A stretch of 64,000 nucleotides of DNA from Cellulomonas sp. KH9 (GCF_900114185.1 NZ_FOSE01000003.1:248001-312000); one strand, 5' to 3'; counted from the stretch's first letter, positions 1 to 9,626 are shown. Notes: a model not told the origin generated them from the letters alone. Numbers and translations: made by a program.

Positions 1-1084
1 CAGCCTCCACCCCGCCGCGGTCGCGCCCCAGGTCGTGCGTGATCATGGTGCGCGTGAGCGTGACGTAGGTGTTGGCGTCGAACCGCCGGGACAGCTTGTC
101 GCCGTGGTGGTCGAGGTACGACTGCACCGCGAACCGGCCGCCCTCCAGCGGGTCCTCGGCGCCCTGCGGGATGCGCCCGAACCGGGTGTCCAGCTCCGCG
201 GCGGAGCGGTACGTCTGGTGGGCGATCTGCCGGGCGAGCCCGAGCCCGGCGTGCGGGCCCTCGCCGTCGGGCACGTCGTAGTAGTCGCCGCCGCGGTAGC
301 GCGGGTCGGCGGTGATCGCGGCGAGCTGGGTGTGGAACCCGGCGATCTGGTCGCCCGACGTCTGCGCGCACGTCGCGATCGCGGCGATCGCGTCGACGCG
401 GTCCGGCGCCGAGGCCGCCCACTCCAGCACGCGGTGCCCGCCCATGGAGGCACCGATGACCAGCGCCCACGAGTCGACGCCCAGCAGGTCCGCCAGGCGC
501 AGCTCCGCCGCCACCTGGTCGCGGACGCTGAGCAGCGGGAACCGCCCGCCCCAGGGGCGCCCGTCGGGGGCGTCCGACGCGGGGCCCGTCGAGCCCTGGC
601 ACCCGCCCAGCACGTTGGGTGCGACGACGAACCAGCGGTCGGTGTCGATGGGCGCGCCCGGGCCCACCATCGACTGCCACCACCCGGGCGTCGGGTGCCC
701 CGGACCCGCGTCACCGGTGACGTGCGAGTCGCCCGTGAGCGCGTGCAGCACCAGCACGGCGTTGCCGCCGTCCTCGTCCAGCTCGCCCCACGTCTCGTAC
801 GCCAGGCGGACGGCCGGCAGGCGACCGCCCGACTCCAGCTTCAGCGGACCCAGGTCGGCGAACTGCCGGCGGCCCGGGTCGGCGCCGTCGCGCCACGCCG
901 CGCTCGCGGGCACGGGCGGTCGCTCGGGCAGCGGCCGGCGGCTGCCGAGCGTCCCGCCGCGGCGCGCGCGGCGCCCGACGAGCGGGTCCGGCACGTCGAC
1001 CGGGCCCGCCCCCGGTCCCGACACCGCGGGCGTCGCACGCCGGGCGGGCGCGGGGGTGTCGGGGCGGGGGTCGGGTCGGGTCAT
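1..1084 (-). CDS. metX: Homoserine O-acetyltransferase (partial, 3' end outside window)
   Basis: It transfers an acetyl group from acetyl-CoA to homoserine, giving the O-acetylhomoserine used by the metY product next to it. The visible 361 codons show an alpha/beta-hydrolase fold enzyme. There is a GGCQGSTGP motif after the first strands and a nucleophile elbow GASMGG with the catalytic serine near residue 213. The last part, with the catalytic Asp/His pair, runs off the window. The ATG at 1084 lies 37 bases after the metY stop, so the two genes are probably co-transcribed. About 50 Pro/Arg-rich residues precede the usual family start, so a later start is possible. Serine versus homoserine acetylation is assigned from the metY neighbour. 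Confidence 0.9.
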   Translation of the reverse strand, partial: MTRPDPRPDTPAPARRATPAVSGPGAGPVDVPDPLVGRRARRGGTLGSRRPLPERPPVPASAAWRDGADPGRRQFADLGPLKLESGGRLPAVRLAYETWGELDEDGGNAVLVLHALTGDSHVTGDAGPGHPTPGWWQSMVGPGAPIDTDRWFVVAPNVLGGCQGSTGPASDAPDGRPWGGRFPLLSVRDQVAAELRLADLLGVDSWALVIGASMGGHRVLEWAASAPDRVDAIAAIATCAQTSGDQIAGFHTQLAAITADPRYRGGDYYDVPDGEGPHAGLGLARQIAHQTYRSAAELDTRFGRIPQGAEDPLEGGRFAVQSYLDHHGDKLSRRFDANTYVTLTRTMITHDLGRDRGGVEA

Positions 1085-1121
1085 CGTGCGAGCGCCTCTC
1101 GTCGGTGCTGCGGTCGGGGTC

Positions 1122-2441
1122 TCAGGCGCCCTTGGCCGCGCGGAACCCCGCGTCCAGGTCGGCGAGGATGTCGTCGATGTGCTCGATGCCCACCGCGAGG
1201 CGCACGAGTCCCGGGGTGACGCCCGAGAGCGCCTGCTGCTCGGGGGTCAGCTGGCTGTGCGTCGTCGAGGCGGGGTGGATCACCAGGGAGCGCACGTCAC
1301 CGATGTTCGCGACGTTCGAGTGCAGCTCGAGCGCCGAGACGAACGCCTGCCCGGCCGCGGCGCCGCCGTCGAGCTCGAACGCCAGCACGGCGCCCGCGCC
1401 GCGCGGCGCGTACTTGAGCTGGTTGGCGTGCCACGGGCTGGACTCCAGGCCCGCGTAGTGCACGTGCCGGACCTCGTCGCGCGCCTCGAGCCACGCCGCG
1501 ACCTTCTGCGCGTTCTCGACGTGCCGCTCGACGCGCAGCGACAGCGTCTCGATGCCCTGGGCGATGAGGAACGCGTTGAACGGGCTGATCGCCGCACCGA
1601 GGTCGCGCAGCAGCTGGACCCGTGCCTTGAGGATGTAGGACAGGTTGACCCCGAACGCCCCGCCGACGCCCAGGTCCCGTGCGAACACCAGGCCGTCGTA
1701 CGACGGGTCGGGCGTGTTGAAGGCGGGGAACCGCTCGGGGTGCTGGGCGTAGTCGAACGTGCCGCCGTCGACGATCACGCCGCCGATCGCCGTGCCGTGC
1801 CCGCCCAGGTACTTGGTGGCCGAGTGCACGACCACGTCGGCGCCCCACTGCAGGGGGTTGATGAGGTACGGGGTGGCGACCGTGTTGTCGACCACGAGCG
1901 GCACGCCGTGCGCGTGGGCGACGTCGGCGACCAGCTCGATGTCGAGCACGTCGGACTTGGGGTTGGGGATCGTCTCGGCGAAGAACAGCTTGGTGTTCGG
2001 GCGGATCGCGTCGCGCCACGCCTGGGCGTCGTGCGGGTCGGTGACGAAGGTGGTCTCGATGCCGAACCGCGGCAGCGTGTGCTGCAGCAGGTTGTAGGTG
2101 CCGCCGTAGAGGCTGGGGGACGCGACGACGTGGTCGCCCGCCTGCGCGACGTTGAGGATCGCGAACGTCTCCGCGGCCTGGCCGGACGCGAGCAGCAGCG
2201 CGCCGACGCCGCCCTCGAGGCTCGCGATGCGGTTCTCCACGACCTCCTGGGTCGGGTTGTTGATGCGCGTGTAGATGGGCCCGAGCTCCTTGAGCGCGAA
2301 CCGGTCCGCGGCCTGCTCGGCGGAGTCGAAGACGAAGGAGGTGGTCTGGTAGATCGGCAGCGCCCGGGCGCCCGTCGCGGCGTCGGCGGTCTGGCCGGCG
2401 TGCACCTGCCGGGTCTCGAAGCTCCAGCTCTCGTTGCTCAT
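1122..2441 (-). CDS. metY: O-acetylhomoserine sulfhydrylase (PLP enzyme)
   Basis: This 439-residue enzyme makes homocysteine from O-acetylhomoserine and sulfide by direct sulfhydrylation. It belongs to the Cys/Met-metabolism PLP family. The PLP lysine is K210 in the motif SATKYLGG, and upstream motifs QTTSFVF and YTRINNPT are typical of the family. A GAGGAG ribosome site lies 7 bases before the ATG. The length fits the MetY group (about 430) rather than the shorter cystathionine gamma-synthases (about 380-400). It forms an operon with metX, the order found in many actinobacteria. It has a long untranslated leader. Confidence 0.93.
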   Translation of the reverse strand: MSNESWSFETRQVHAGQTADAATGARALPIYQTTSFVFDSAEQAADRFALKELGPIYTRINNPTQEVVENRIASLEGGVGALLLASGQAAETFAILNVAQAGDHVVASPSLYGGTYNLLQHTLPRFGIETTFVTDPHDAQAWRDAIRPNTKLFFAETIPNPKSDVLDIELVADVAHAHGVPLVVDNTVATPYLINPLQWGADVVVHSATKYLGGHGTAIGGVIVDGGTFDYAQHPERFPAFNTPDPSYDGLVFARDLGVGGAFGVNLSYILKARVQLLRDLGAAISPFNAFLIAQGIETLSLRVERHVENAQKVAAWLEARDEVRHVHYAGLESSPWHANQLKYAPRGAGAVLAFELDGGAAAGQAFVSALELHSNVANIGDVRSLVIHPASTTHSQLTPEQQALSGVTPGLVRLAVGIEHIDDILADLDAGFRAAKGA

Positions 2442-2928
2442 GGTGTGCTCCTCGCCGGCGGTGCCGGGTGGTCGGGGTGGGGGACTGTCACCCGAGGAGC
2501 GCGCCGTCGACGCCCGCCCCGCGGGGGGTCAGGGGAAGCGCACGTGCTGCTCCGGTGCCGACCGGTCGGTGGGTCCCGGCACCTTCGCCGGACCGCCGGC
2601 CCGTGGGCAGGGGGAACGTGCGCGGTCAGCGACACATTCGACGGAACATGCTCAGGAGACTACGGGGTCCGTCCCGCTCCGTGGCACGGACATCTCACAC
2701 TTCGAGATCTCGGGTGGGGTCGGTCGTCGCGTGCCGGTGGGTCCGGCACCGGTACGCGTGCCGGGTCCCGCGACGGCGCCCCGGCTGCGTCGGCGCACGC
2801 GCCACCCGGCCGTCACCCGAACGGCCCCGGAGGTCTGTCCGGGTTGCTCCCGAACCACAACGATGTGACTTCTGGGACTGTTGTGACAGGTGTTCTCTTG
2901 TGGGAATCCCACAGGTAGCGTGCCCAAC
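2442..2928. promoter_or_regulatory. Divergent metY / NlpC-P60 gene control region
   Basis: This 487-base gene-free stretch separates metY (minus) from the NlpC/P60 gene (plus). A possible metY -10 box TAGTCT reads on the minus strand at 2662-2657. It would leave a leader of about 200 bases. Within that leader a stem GGTGCCG...CGGCACC can form. I do not see the conserved cores of SAM-I, SAM-IV, SAH or T-box elements. On the plus side there are two GTGAC half-sites, at 2865-2869 and 2883-2887, before the operator-like palindrome described separately. Confidence 0.4.
2899..2921 (+). promoter_or_regulatory. Palindromic operator and -10 box of the NlpC/P60 gene
   Basis: Bases 2899-2913 form a perfect 7+1+7 inverted repeat, TGTGGGA-A-TCCCACA. 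It ends two bases before a -10-like TAGCGT (2916-2921). The GTG at 2929 lies 7 bases after that box, so transcription could begin at the start codon. The repeat covers the spacer and -35 zone, a natural place for a repressor. No regulator can be named from sequence alone. MtrA and cAMP-receptor types are candidates because such hydrolases are their targets in other actinobacteria. Confidence 0.45.
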
Positions 2929-4404
2929 GTGCGTGACGGCGACGTGACACCCCAGCCCCGACCGGCCCCCGTGGACGGTCCCGGTGCGGCGTGCCTGCGT
3001 GCCGCCCGCCGCCCCGTCGCCCGACGCGTGCCGCGCCGCCTCGCGGTGCTGCCCGTCGGCCTGCTGACGCTCGGGCTCGTCGTCACGCCGGCCGCCGCCG
3101 CACCGTCCACGGACGACGTGCGCGAGGCCCGTGCCGGGGTGGCGCGGGCGCAGATGTCCGTGGCACAGCTCGAGGTGCGGCTCGCCGAGCTCGCGGCCTC
3201 CGCCGAGTCCGCCGAGGTCGTCGTCCAGACCGCCGCCGAGGACTACGCCCGGACCGTGGCCGACGCCGACGCGGCCCGGGCGCGCGCGGCCGACGCCTCC
3301 GGGCGCGCCGAGCACGCTGCCGCGGAGGCCGAGGAGGCGCGCCGCCGGCTGGTGACCTTCGCCCGGCAGCTCGCCCGCACCGGCGGGTCGGCCGACGTCC
3401 TCGAGGCCGCGCTGTCCGCCGACGGGTTCCAGGACGTCGCCCGCCGCACCACCGTCCTGGACCAGGTGACGGGCAAGGCCGACGACGCGGTGCAGGAGTA
3501 CCAGGCCGCGCTGCTGGTCGCCGAGACCATGCAGCGGCGCTCCACCGACGCCGCGCAGGCCGCCGGCGCCGCCGCCGACGCCGCCGCGGACGCGCTCGCC
3601 CAGGCCGAGCGTGCGCAGACGGACGCCGACGCGTCGCTCGCCGCGGGCCGTGCCGAGCGTGACGGTCTCATCACCGCCCTGGCGGCGGCCCGGCAGACCA
3701 GCGCCGAGGTGGAGCGTGCCCGGCAGGACGCGCTCGACGCCGACCGGCGTGCCCGTGCGGAGGCCGCCGCGCAGGCGCAGCGGCTGCCCGCGGCCGGGAC
3801 CGCACCCGCCCCGGGCGCACCCGCCCCCGGCGGCGGCTCGAACGGTGGCGGCACGGGCGGCACACGGCCCGCGGCCCCGGCTCCCGCGCCTGCCCCGGCT
3901 CCGGCACCTGCGCCCGCCCCGGCTCCTGCCCCGGCGCCCGCCCCGGCTCCTGCCCCCGCCCCCGCACCCGCGCCGGCCCCCGCTCCGGCCCCGTCCACGC
4001 CCTACGGCCTGGGCACCGGCACGTCGCGCGGATCGGCCGCGGCCGGTGCCGCGGCCGTCGCGTGGGCGCAGTCGAAGGTCGGCCTGCCGTACGTCTACGG
4101 CGGCACGGGCCCCGACGGGTACGACTGCTCGGGCCTGACGGGTGGCGCGTGGCGCGCCGCGGGTGTCGGCATCAACCGCACGTCGCGCGACCAGTACAAG
4201 CAGGTCCTCAAGATCTCGTACGACCAGCTGCGGCCCGGCGACCTCGTGTTCTGGGGTGACAACCCGGCCGACCCGAACTCGATCTACCACGTCGCGATGT
4301 GGGTGGGGGGCGGCCAGATCGTCGAGGCGTCCAAGCCCGGCGTGCCCTTGCGCGTCACGTCGATGCGCTGGTCCAAGACGATGCCGTTCGCCGGTCGCCC
4401 CTGA
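2929..4404 (+). CDS. Secreted NlpC/P60 peptidoglycan endopeptidase with coiled coil
   Basis: It probably cuts stem-peptide bonds of peptidoglycan during septum splitting or wall turnover, as RipA/RipC-type proteins do. From the GTG at 2929 it has 491 residues. They comprise a signal peptide (about 30-60, basic then hydrophobic, ending PAAAAPS), an Ala/Glu-rich coiled coil (about 62-285), a Pro-Ala linker (about 313-355) and a C-terminal NlpC/P60 domain. The catalytic cysteine is C400 in YDCSGLTGG and the histidine is H454 in YHVAMWVG. A GTG at 2890 would add 13 residues without a signal-like character, and the -10 box spacing favours 2929. The coiled coil probably holds the enzyme inactive until activated, as in other such hydrolases. 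Confidence 0.85.
   Translation: MRDGDVTPQPRPAPVDGPGAACLRAARRPVARRVPRRLAVLPVGLLTLGLVVTPAAAAPSTDDVREARAGVARAQMSVAQLEVRLAELAASAESAEVVVQTAAEDYARTVADADAARARAADASGRAEHAAAEAEEARRRLVTFARQLARTGGSADVLEAALSADGFQDVARRTTVLDQVTGKADDAVQEYQAALLVAETMQRRSTDAAQAAGAAADAAADALAQAERAQTDADASLAAGRAERDGLITALAAARQTSAEVERARQDALDADRRARAEAAAQAQRLPAAGTAPAPGAPAPGGGSNGGGTGGTRPAAPAPAPAPAPAPAPAPAPAPAPAPAPAPAPAPAPAPAPAPSTPYGLGTGTSRGSAAAGAAAVAWAQSKVGLPYVYGGTGPDGYDCSGLTGGAWRAAGVGINRTSRDQYKQVLKISYDQLRPGDLVFWGDNPADPNSIYHVAMWVGGGQIVEASKPGVPLRVTSMRWSKTMPFAGRP
3868..3993 (+). repeat. Coding Ala-Pro dipeptide repeat
   Basis: About 20 consecutive Ala-Pro pairs are encoded by varied GCN/CCN codons. They join the coiled coil to the NlpC/P60 domain. 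Such a rigid linker can span cell-wall layers. The synonymous variation shows the repeat is kept at the protein level. The length is likely to vary between strains. Confidence 0.8.
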
Positions 4405-4458
4405 CGCGACGGGCGCCACCGCCCCGACGTCCGCCGCGGCACGTCCCGGGAACGCCGA

Positions 4459-4489
4459 AGGGCGGCCCGGCGTACCGCCCGACCGCCCT
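4459..4489. terminator. Hairpin between convergent NlpC/P60 and ppa genes
   Basis: AGGGCGG (4459-4465) pairs with CCGCCCT (4483-4489) across a 17-base loop that can also fold. It lies in the 113-base gap between two convergent stop codons, so it may end transcripts from both sides. There is no T-tract, which is common in this GC range. Confidence 0.4.
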
Positions 4490-4517
4490 CGTGCGCGACC
4501 CCGCGGGGCCGCCGTGC

Positions 4518-5012
4518 TCAGTGGTTGTAGCCGGAGTCGATCGCGCGCTGCCGCGACCGCTCGATCTCGGCCTCGGCGTCGGCGCGGCCCACCCAGTGGG
4601 CGCCCTCGACGGACTTGCCGGGCTCGAGGTCCTTGTAGACCTCGAAGAAGTGCTGGATCTCCAGGCGGTGGAAGTCGGACACGTCGTCGATGTCCTGGCG
4701 CCACGCGGCGCGCTGGTCGCCCGTCGGCACGCACAGCACCTTGTCGTCACCGCCGGCCTCGTCGCGCATGCGGAACATGCCCAGCGCGCGGCAGCGGATG
4801 AGGCAGCCGGGGAACGTGGGCTCCTCCAGCAGCACCAGGGCGTCCAACGGGTCCCCGTCCTCACCGAGGGTCCCCTCGATGAAGCCGTAGTCGTCGGGGT
4901 AGCGCGTCGAGGTGAAGAGCATCCGGTCGAGGCGGATCCGCCCCGTCGCGTGGTCCACCTCGTACTTGTTGCGCTGCCCCTTGGGGATCTCGATCGTGAC
5001 GTCGAACTCCAC
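4518..5012 (-). CDS. ppa: Inorganic pyrophosphatase
   Basis: It hydrolyses cytoplasmic pyrophosphate to phosphate and so pulls biosynthetic reactions forward. The 164-residue protein fits family I. It has [11 protein letters not shown] near the N-terminus, DYGFIEGT, and the metal-binding signature GDPLDALVL. The start is a GTG at 5012 ([12 protein letters not shown]), preceded by GGAGGG nine bases away. A longer reading to 5204 would add unrelated low-quality sequence. It is divergent from dacB, as in M. tuberculosis. Confidence 0.95.
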   Translation of the reverse strand: MEFDVTIEIPKGQRNKYEVDHATGRIRLDRMLFTSTRYPDDYGFIEGTLGEDGDPLDALVLLEEPTFPGCLIRCRALGMFRMRDEAGGDDKVLCVPTGDQRAAWRQDIDDVSDFHRLEIQHFFEVYKDLEPGKSVEGAHWVGRADAEAEIERSRQRAIDSGYNH

Positions 5013-5169
5013 TTGTTGCTTCCCTCCACGCGTCCCCGCCCCCCGGGCGGTGGTCGATCGACCTGTGGGCGCGTCGTCTCCCCGGGCGCCGTTGTCTCGG
5101 ACAGTAGTCTGACCCACCGTTGCGGCGGTACCGGGCTGCAGGGGGCACGACGTGCCGGAAGGAGTGACG

Positions 5170-6582
5170 ATGGCCACAGCGCGACGGGTCGCAGGGGTGG
5201 GCACGGCGGTCGTCGTGCTGCTCGGCGCGGGCTACGCGACGGCCGACGCGTACGACGTCGTGCCCGGCATCGTGACCCTCGCACCGCCCGTCGCGGACCC
5301 GTCCCCGTTCCCCACGGCGCCCGGTGCGGTCGACCCCACCGCCGTGCCGCGGGCGCTGGGCGACCTCGACCCGCAGGTGCCGCTGCCCGCCGCCGACCAG
5401 CTCCAGTCGCTGGTCGACGGCCTCGTCACCGACCCGCGCCTCGGCCCCAGCGTGGGGGTCACGGTGGTGGACCAGCTCACCGGGGAGACGCTCGCGTCGC
5501 ACCAGCCCGACGCCGGCCGTGTCCCCGCCTCGACGGCCAAGATCCTCACGGGCGTCGCCGCGCTCACGGCGCTCAACCCGGACGCGACGCTGCCCACCCG
5601 GGTGGTGCGCGTCGACGACGGCGCGATCGCGCTGGTCGCCGGCGGGGACATGATGCTGGCGGCCGGTGCCGGCGACCCGGCCGCGACGGCCGGGCGCGCG
5701 GGCATGGCGGACCTCGCGGCACGCACCGCGGAGGCGCTGGCGCTGCAGGGGACGACCGGTGTGCGTCTGCTGGTGGACGACACGCTGTTCGCCGGCCCGA
5801 CCGTCAGCCCCGCGTGGCACCCCGCCAACGTGAACGAGGGCTTCGTCGCCCCCGTCACCGGGCTGGCGGTCGACATCGGCCGCGTCGGCGAGGGCGAGTA
5901 CGCGCCGCGCACGTCCGACCCGTCCCTGGCGGCGGCGAAGGTGCTGGCGCAGCGGCTGGGCGAGCTGGGCGTCACGGTGCAGGGCGAGCCGACGCGCACG
6001 TCGTCGACGCAGGGCGCGCCGGAGCTCGCGCGCGTCGAGTCCGCGCCCCTGGTCGACGTCGTCCACTACTTCCTGGAGACGTCCGACAACACCATCACCG
6101 AGGTCGTGTCCCGGTTCGTCGCCCTCGACGCGGGCCTGCCGGCCAGCTTCGACGGCGGCACGCAGGCGGTGCTGCGCCAGGTCGGGACCCTCGGCGTCGA
6201 CGTGACGGGTGCCCGGCTGGTCGACGCGTCCGGGCTGGGCGCCGGGTCCTCCCTGGCACCGGCGCTGCTGGCCGACGTCGTGCGGCTGACCACCGACCCC
6301 GCGCACCCGCTGCTGCGCGACGTCGCCGTGGGCATGCCCGTCGCGGGGCTGTCCGGCACCCTGTCCGACCGCTTCACGCGGTCCGACGCGCGCGGGCTCG
6401 TGCGGGCCAAGACGGGGTCGCTGCCGCGCGTCACCTCCCTGGCCGGCACCGTCCTGGACACCCAGCGCCGCCAGCTCGTGTTCGTCGTCATGGCGGACCA
6501 GACGCCCGAGGGCGGGCAGTGGGCCCCCCGGCAGGCGATCGACGGCTTCGTCGGCAGCCTGGCGGCCTGCGGCTGCCGCTGA
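5170..6582 (+). CDS. dacB: D-alanyl-D-alanine carboxypeptidase / PBP4 family
   Basis: It trims or cross-checks peptidoglycan stem peptides outside the membrane. The 470-residue protein has an N-terminal hydrophobic segment (about 6-25, [18 protein letters not shown]) acting as signal or anchor. The three penicillin-binding motifs of peptidase family S13 follow: S121-T-A-K124, S305-D-N307 and K414-T-G. The ATG at 5170 has GGAAGGAG six bases before it. A GTG at 5152 would include this ribosome site in the coding part and is less likely. It starts the run dacB-DUF2342-tilS-hpt-ftsH. Confidence 0.93.
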   Translation: MATARRVAGVGTAVVVLLGAGYATADAYDVVPGIVTLAPPVADPSPFPTAPGAVDPTAVPRALGDLDPQVPLPAADQLQSLVDGLVTDPRLGPSVGVTVVDQLTGETLASHQPDAGRVPASTAKILTGVAALTALNPDATLPTRVVRVDDGAIALVAGGDMMLAAGAGDPAATAGRAGMADLAARTAEALALQGTTGVRLLVDDTLFAGPTVSPAWHPANVNEGFVAPVTGLAVDIGRVGEGEYAPRTSDPSLAAAKVLAQRLGELGVTVQGEPTRTSSTQGAPELARVESAPLVDVVHYFLETSDNTITEVVSRFVALDAGLPASFDGGTQAVLRQVGTLGVDVTGARLVDASGLGAGSSLAPALLADVVRLTTDPAHPLLRDVAVGMPVAGLSGTLSDRFTRSDARGLVRAKTGSLPRVTSLAGTVLDTQRRQLVFVVMADQTPEGGQWAPRQAIDGFVGSLAACGCR

Positions 6583-6626
6583 CGCCACCCGCCGCGCCCC
6601 CGCCCGGTGGGCGTTACCGTGGGCGC

Positions 6627-7715
6627 GTGCAGCCCACCGCTCCCGGACCCGTCGACTGGAACGCGGCCGCGCGCCTGGCCGGGCGGGTCGCCGCCCCCGG
6701 GCCGGTCGCCGACCGGGGCACGCTGGTCGAGCTCGTGGCGGACCTGCGGGCGGCGGCGGGCGTCGCGGCCCGGCACGTCGTCGACGCGACCGGCATGGTG
6801 CCCGCCGACGGCCGGCACCCCAGCGAGCTCTCGCGGGTCCTGGTCGTCGACCGGCCGCGCTGGGCCGCCGCCAACGCCGAGATGTTCGCGGTCATGGCCG
6901 CACCGCTGGCCGCGCGCCGCGACGGGACCCCCGTGGCCGTGCCGGACGCGGCCCGGCTGGCTGCCGCCGCGCAGGTCGGTGGCGTGCTGGCGCTGCTGTC
7001 GGGCAAGGTCATCGGGCAGTACGACCCGTTCACCGCGACGGCCGGGCAGCCCGGGCGGCTGCTGCTGGTGGCCCCCAACGTCCTGGCGACCGAGCGTCAG
7101 CTCGGCGTGGACGGCCGCGACTTCCGCCTCTGGGTGTCGCTGCACGAGCAGACGCACGCCCTGCAGTTCGCCGCCGCGCCGTGGCTCGCCGACCACCTGC
7201 GCGCCCGGTCGGCGGAGCTGCTCGCCGACCTGGCCGACCTGGCCCCCGGTGGTGCGCCGGAGCGCGCCGGCCTGCCGCGCCTCGACGACCTGCTGAGCGC
7301 GCTGGTGCGGGCCGTGACGCACGACGACGGGGGCGTGCTGCACCTGCTGACCGAGCGGCAGCGGGAGGTGTTCGACGAGGTCGGCGCCGTCATGGCGCTG
7401 CTCGAGGGGCACGCGGACGTGATGATGGACCAGGTCGGTCCGTCCGTCGTGCCGACGGTGCGGGCGATCCGGCGGGCGTTCGAGCGGCGCCGGGACGCGT
7501 CCGCCCGCGCCACGGGCGTCGACCGCCTCCTGCGGCGGCTGCTGGGCCTCGACCTCAAGCTGGCGCAGTACCGCGACGGCGCGTCGTTCGTCCGTGCGGT
7601 GCGCGCCCGCGTGGGCGAGGACGGGCTGAACGCGGTGTGGGGCGGCCCCGACCTGCTGCCGAGCGCCACGGAGATCGGCGACCCCGCCGCGTGGGTGCGC
7701 CGCGTGCACGGATGA
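6627..7715 (+). CDS. Zinc-dependent metalloprotease-like protein (DUF2342 family)
   Basis: This is a conserved actinobacterial protein of 362 residues whose substrate is unknown. It has a zinc-protease-like HEQTHALQF (HExxH) at about residues 172-180 and a later EGHADVMMD that can supply a third ligand. The family has been labelled coenzyme F420 biosynthesis-associated because of co-occurrence, not shown function. The GTG at 6627 follows a -10-like TACCGT (6615-6620) by six bases, suggesting a leaderless mRNA. It sits between dacB and tilS, as in mycobacteria. Confidence 0.85.
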   Translation: MQPTAPGPVDWNAAARLAGRVAAPGPVADRGTLVELVADLRAAAGVAARHVVDATGMVPADGRHPSELSRVLVVDRPRWAAANAEMFAVMAAPLAARRDGTPVAVPDAARLAAAAQVGGVLALLSGKVIGQYDPFTATAGQPGRLLLVAPNVLATERQLGVDGRDFRLWVSLHEQTHALQFAAAPWLADHLRARSAELLADLADLAPGGAPERAGLPRLDDLLSALVRAVTHDDGGVLHLLTERQREVFDEVGAVMALLEGHADVMMDQVGPSVVPTVRAIRRAFERRRDASARATGVDRLLRRLLGLDLKLAQYRDGASFVRAVRARVGEDGLNAVWGGPDLLPSATEIGDPAAWVRRVHG

Positions 7716-7752
7716 CCTGCGCCCGTCGCCCCGTGACGCGGCCCCGTCGGCC

Positions 7753-8946
7753 GTGAGCGGGCCGCCGCCGCCCGTCGCCGCCGTGCGCGTCGCCGTCCGC
7801 CGCGCCCTGGCCGACGTGCCGCCGGGCCGCACGGTGCTCGTCGGCTGCTCGGGTGGTGCCGACTCGCTGGCGCTCGCCGCGGGGCTCGCGTGGGAGGCCC
7901 CGCGTGCCGGGTGGCGGGCGGGCGCGGTGGTCGTCGACCACGGGCTGCAGCCCGGGTCCGCCGACGTCGCGCACGACGCGGCGGCCGCCTGCCGTGCCCT
8001 CGGCCTGGACCCGGTGCGGGTGGTCCGCGTGGACGTCGGGACCGCCGGGGGCCCGGAGGCAGCCGCCCGGACCGCCCGCCACGCCGCGCTCGACGCGGTC
8101 GCGGACGAGCTCGACGCGGCCGCGGTGCTGCTCGGCCACACCCTCGACGACCAGGCGGAGACGGTGCTGCTGGCGCTCGCCCGCGGGTCCGGCGAGCGCG
8201 CGCTGGCCGGGATGCGGCCGGTGCGCGGGCGGCTGCGCCGCCCGCTCCTGGCGTTGCGACGGGCCGACACCGAGGCGGCGTGCGCGGCGCAGGGCCTGGT
8301 CCCGTGGCACGACCCGACCAACGGCCGGTCGGTCGCCGGGGCGGGGGTCCGGGCCGGGACGGACGTCGTCGCAGGGCCGGACCGGGTCGCCGGGGGCGTC
8401 GCCGCGCCGGGGCCGGCGGGCGACCTGCCGCTGCGCAGCCGGGTGCGCACCGAGGTGCTGCCGGTGCTCGAGGCGGTCCTCGGGCCCGGCGTCGCGCAGG
8501 CGCTCGCGCGCACGGCGGAGGCGCTCGCCGACGCGGACGAGGCGCTGGACCGGGCGGCCGCCGGGCTCCGGGAGCCCGCGTCCGTGCCCGACGCGTCCGG
8601 GGGCGTCGTGCTCGACGTGGACCCCCTCGCGGCAGCCGCCGCCGCGGTGCGGCGGCGCGTCCTGCACGACGCCGCGGTGCGCGCGGGCTGCCCGCCGGGC
8701 GCGCTCGCGCGCGTGCACGTGCTGGCAGTCGAGGCGTTGGTCACGCGGTGGCGCGGTCAGGGGCCGGTCCACCTGCCCGGTGGCCGGGTGGCGCGACGCG
8801 CGTGTGGCAGGCTCTACCTGGGCCCGCCACGGGCCGCGGACGGCGGCGCCGACGCGGCCCCGCCCACGCGGTCCGCCGAGGGGCGGACCGGCCGGCAGGG
8901 CGACCAGGACCACGAGCACGACGACCAGCACGACGACCGGGAGTGA
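7753..8946 (+). CDS. tilS: tRNA(Ile)-lysidine synthase
   Basis: It attaches lysine to C34 of the CAU-anticodon tRNA(Ile) using ATP, so that AUA is read as Ile. The 397-residue N-type ATP pyrophosphatase has the PP-loop SGGADS at about residues 32-37 and [10 protein letters not shown] at about 132-141. Between DPTN and the following conserved arginine segment (R-x-RTEVLP) there is an insertion of about 35 Gly/Ala/Val-rich residues (8326-8430), where other family members have a short arginine-rich link. The C-terminus ends in a Glu/His/Asp-rich tail. The GTG start lies 37 bases after the preceding stop. hpt follows after 3 bases, the usual tilS-hpt-ftsH set. Confidence 0.92.
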   Translation: MSGPPPPVAAVRVAVRRALADVPPGRTVLVGCSGGADSLALAAGLAWEAPRAGWRAGAVVVDHGLQPGSADVAHDAAAACRALGLDPVRVVRVDVGTAGGPEAAARTARHAALDAVADELDAAAVLLGHTLDDQAETVLLALARGSGERALAGMRPVRGRLRRPLLALRRADTEAACAAQGLVPWHDPTNGRSVAGAGVRAGTDVVAGPDRVAGGVAAPGPAGDLPLRSRVRTEVLPVLEAVLGPGVAQALARTAEALADADEALDRAAAGLREPASVPDASGGVVLDVDPLAAAAAAVRRRVLHDAAVRAGCPPGALARVHVLAVEALVTRWRGQGPVHLPGGRVARRACGRLYLGPPRAADGGADAAPPTRSAEGRTGRQGDQDHEHDDQHDDRE

Positions 8947-8949
8947 GCG

Positions 8950-9504
8950 GTGGACGCGGCGGACATGGGTGACGACCTCGAGCGGGTGCTGCTGAGCGAG
9001 GAGCAGCTCCACGCGCGGCTCGACGAGATGGCGGCGCAGATCGACGCCGACTACGCGGGCGAGCCGCTGCTGCTCGTCGGTGTGCTCAAGGGTGCGGTCA
9101 TGGTGATGGCGGACCTCGCGCGTCGCCTGCACGGCCAGGTCGAGATGGACTGGATGGCGGTGTCGTCGTACGGCTCGGGCACCAAGTCCTCGGGCGTCGT
9201 GCGGATCCTCAAGGACCTGGACACCGACCTCATCGGCCGGCACGTCCTGATCGTCGAGGACATCATCGACTCCGGCCTGACGCTGTCGTGGCTGCTGTCG
9301 AACCTGCGCTCGCGCGGTCCGGCGTCGGTCGAGATCGCGACGATGCTGCGCAAGCCCGACGCGGCCAAGGTCGAGGTGCCCGTGCGCTACGTCGGCTTCG
9401 ACATCCCGACGGAGTTCGTCGTGGGGTACGGGCTCGACTACGCCGAGCGGTACCGCAACCTGCCGTTCGTCGGGACGCTGGCGCCGCACGTCTACCAGGA
9501 CTGA
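8950..9504 (+). CDS. hpt: Hypoxanthine phosphoribosyltransferase
   Basis: It salvages hypoxanthine or guanine with PRPP to make IMP or GMP. The 184-residue protein carries the PRPP-binding signature [13 protein letters not shown] and the family motif [11 protein letters not shown]. The start is a GTG three bases after the tilS stop. An ATG five codons later (8965) is a possible alternative. The strong coupling with tilS and ftsH is typical of bacteria. Confidence 0.95.
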   Translation: MDAADMGDDLERVLLSEEQLHARLDEMAAQIDADYAGEPLLLVGVLKGAVMVMADLARRLHGQVEMDWMAVSSYGSGTKSSGVVRILKDLDTDLIGRHVLIVEDIIDSGLTLSWLLSNLRSRGPASVEIATMLRKPDAAKVEVPVRYVGFDIPTEFVVGYGLDYAERYRNLPFVGTLAPHVYQD

Positions 9505-9605
9505 GCCCGACGTCGCGGGGCGCCTGTGCCCTGGGCGAACACCACAGGGGCCGTCCAGGTCCAGCGTGTACTTTCAAGGGCAGTGTCCCTGCGAGCGGAG
9601 GATGA

Positions 9606-9618
9606 GGGGCCACGCCCC
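9606..9618 (+). promoter_or_regulatory. Small hairpin between ribosome site and ftsH start
   Basis: GGGGC-CAC-GCCCC lies between a GGAGG (9597-9601) and the ftsH ATG at 9627. No Shine-Dalgarno sequence lies at normal distance. The hairpin could bring the GGAGG closer to the start, or act as a control element. A possible -10 box TACTTT is at 9569-9574. Confidence 0.3.
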
Positions 9619-9626
9619 GATCGCCC

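Noticed and set aside
2442..2662. SAM-type riboswitch before metY
   Set aside because: I looked for the conserved cores of SAM-I, SAM-IV and SAH elements and did not find them. The region is kept only as a leader of unknown role.
2640..2928. c-di-AMP (ydaO-type) riboswitch before the NlpC/P60 gene
   Set aside because: Such elements control cell-wall hydrolases in actinobacteria, but the conserved segments are absent, and the start appears leaderless.
3868..3993. Possible CRISPR-like repeat
   Set aside because: The repeat is a coding Ala-Pro tract with codon variation and no spacers.
4299..6626. A plus-strand frame running from inside the NlpC/P60 gene through ppa and dacB into the DUF2342 gene
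   Set aside because: The part before 6627 is antisense to ppa and out of frame with dacB. Only 6627-7715 is the real gene.
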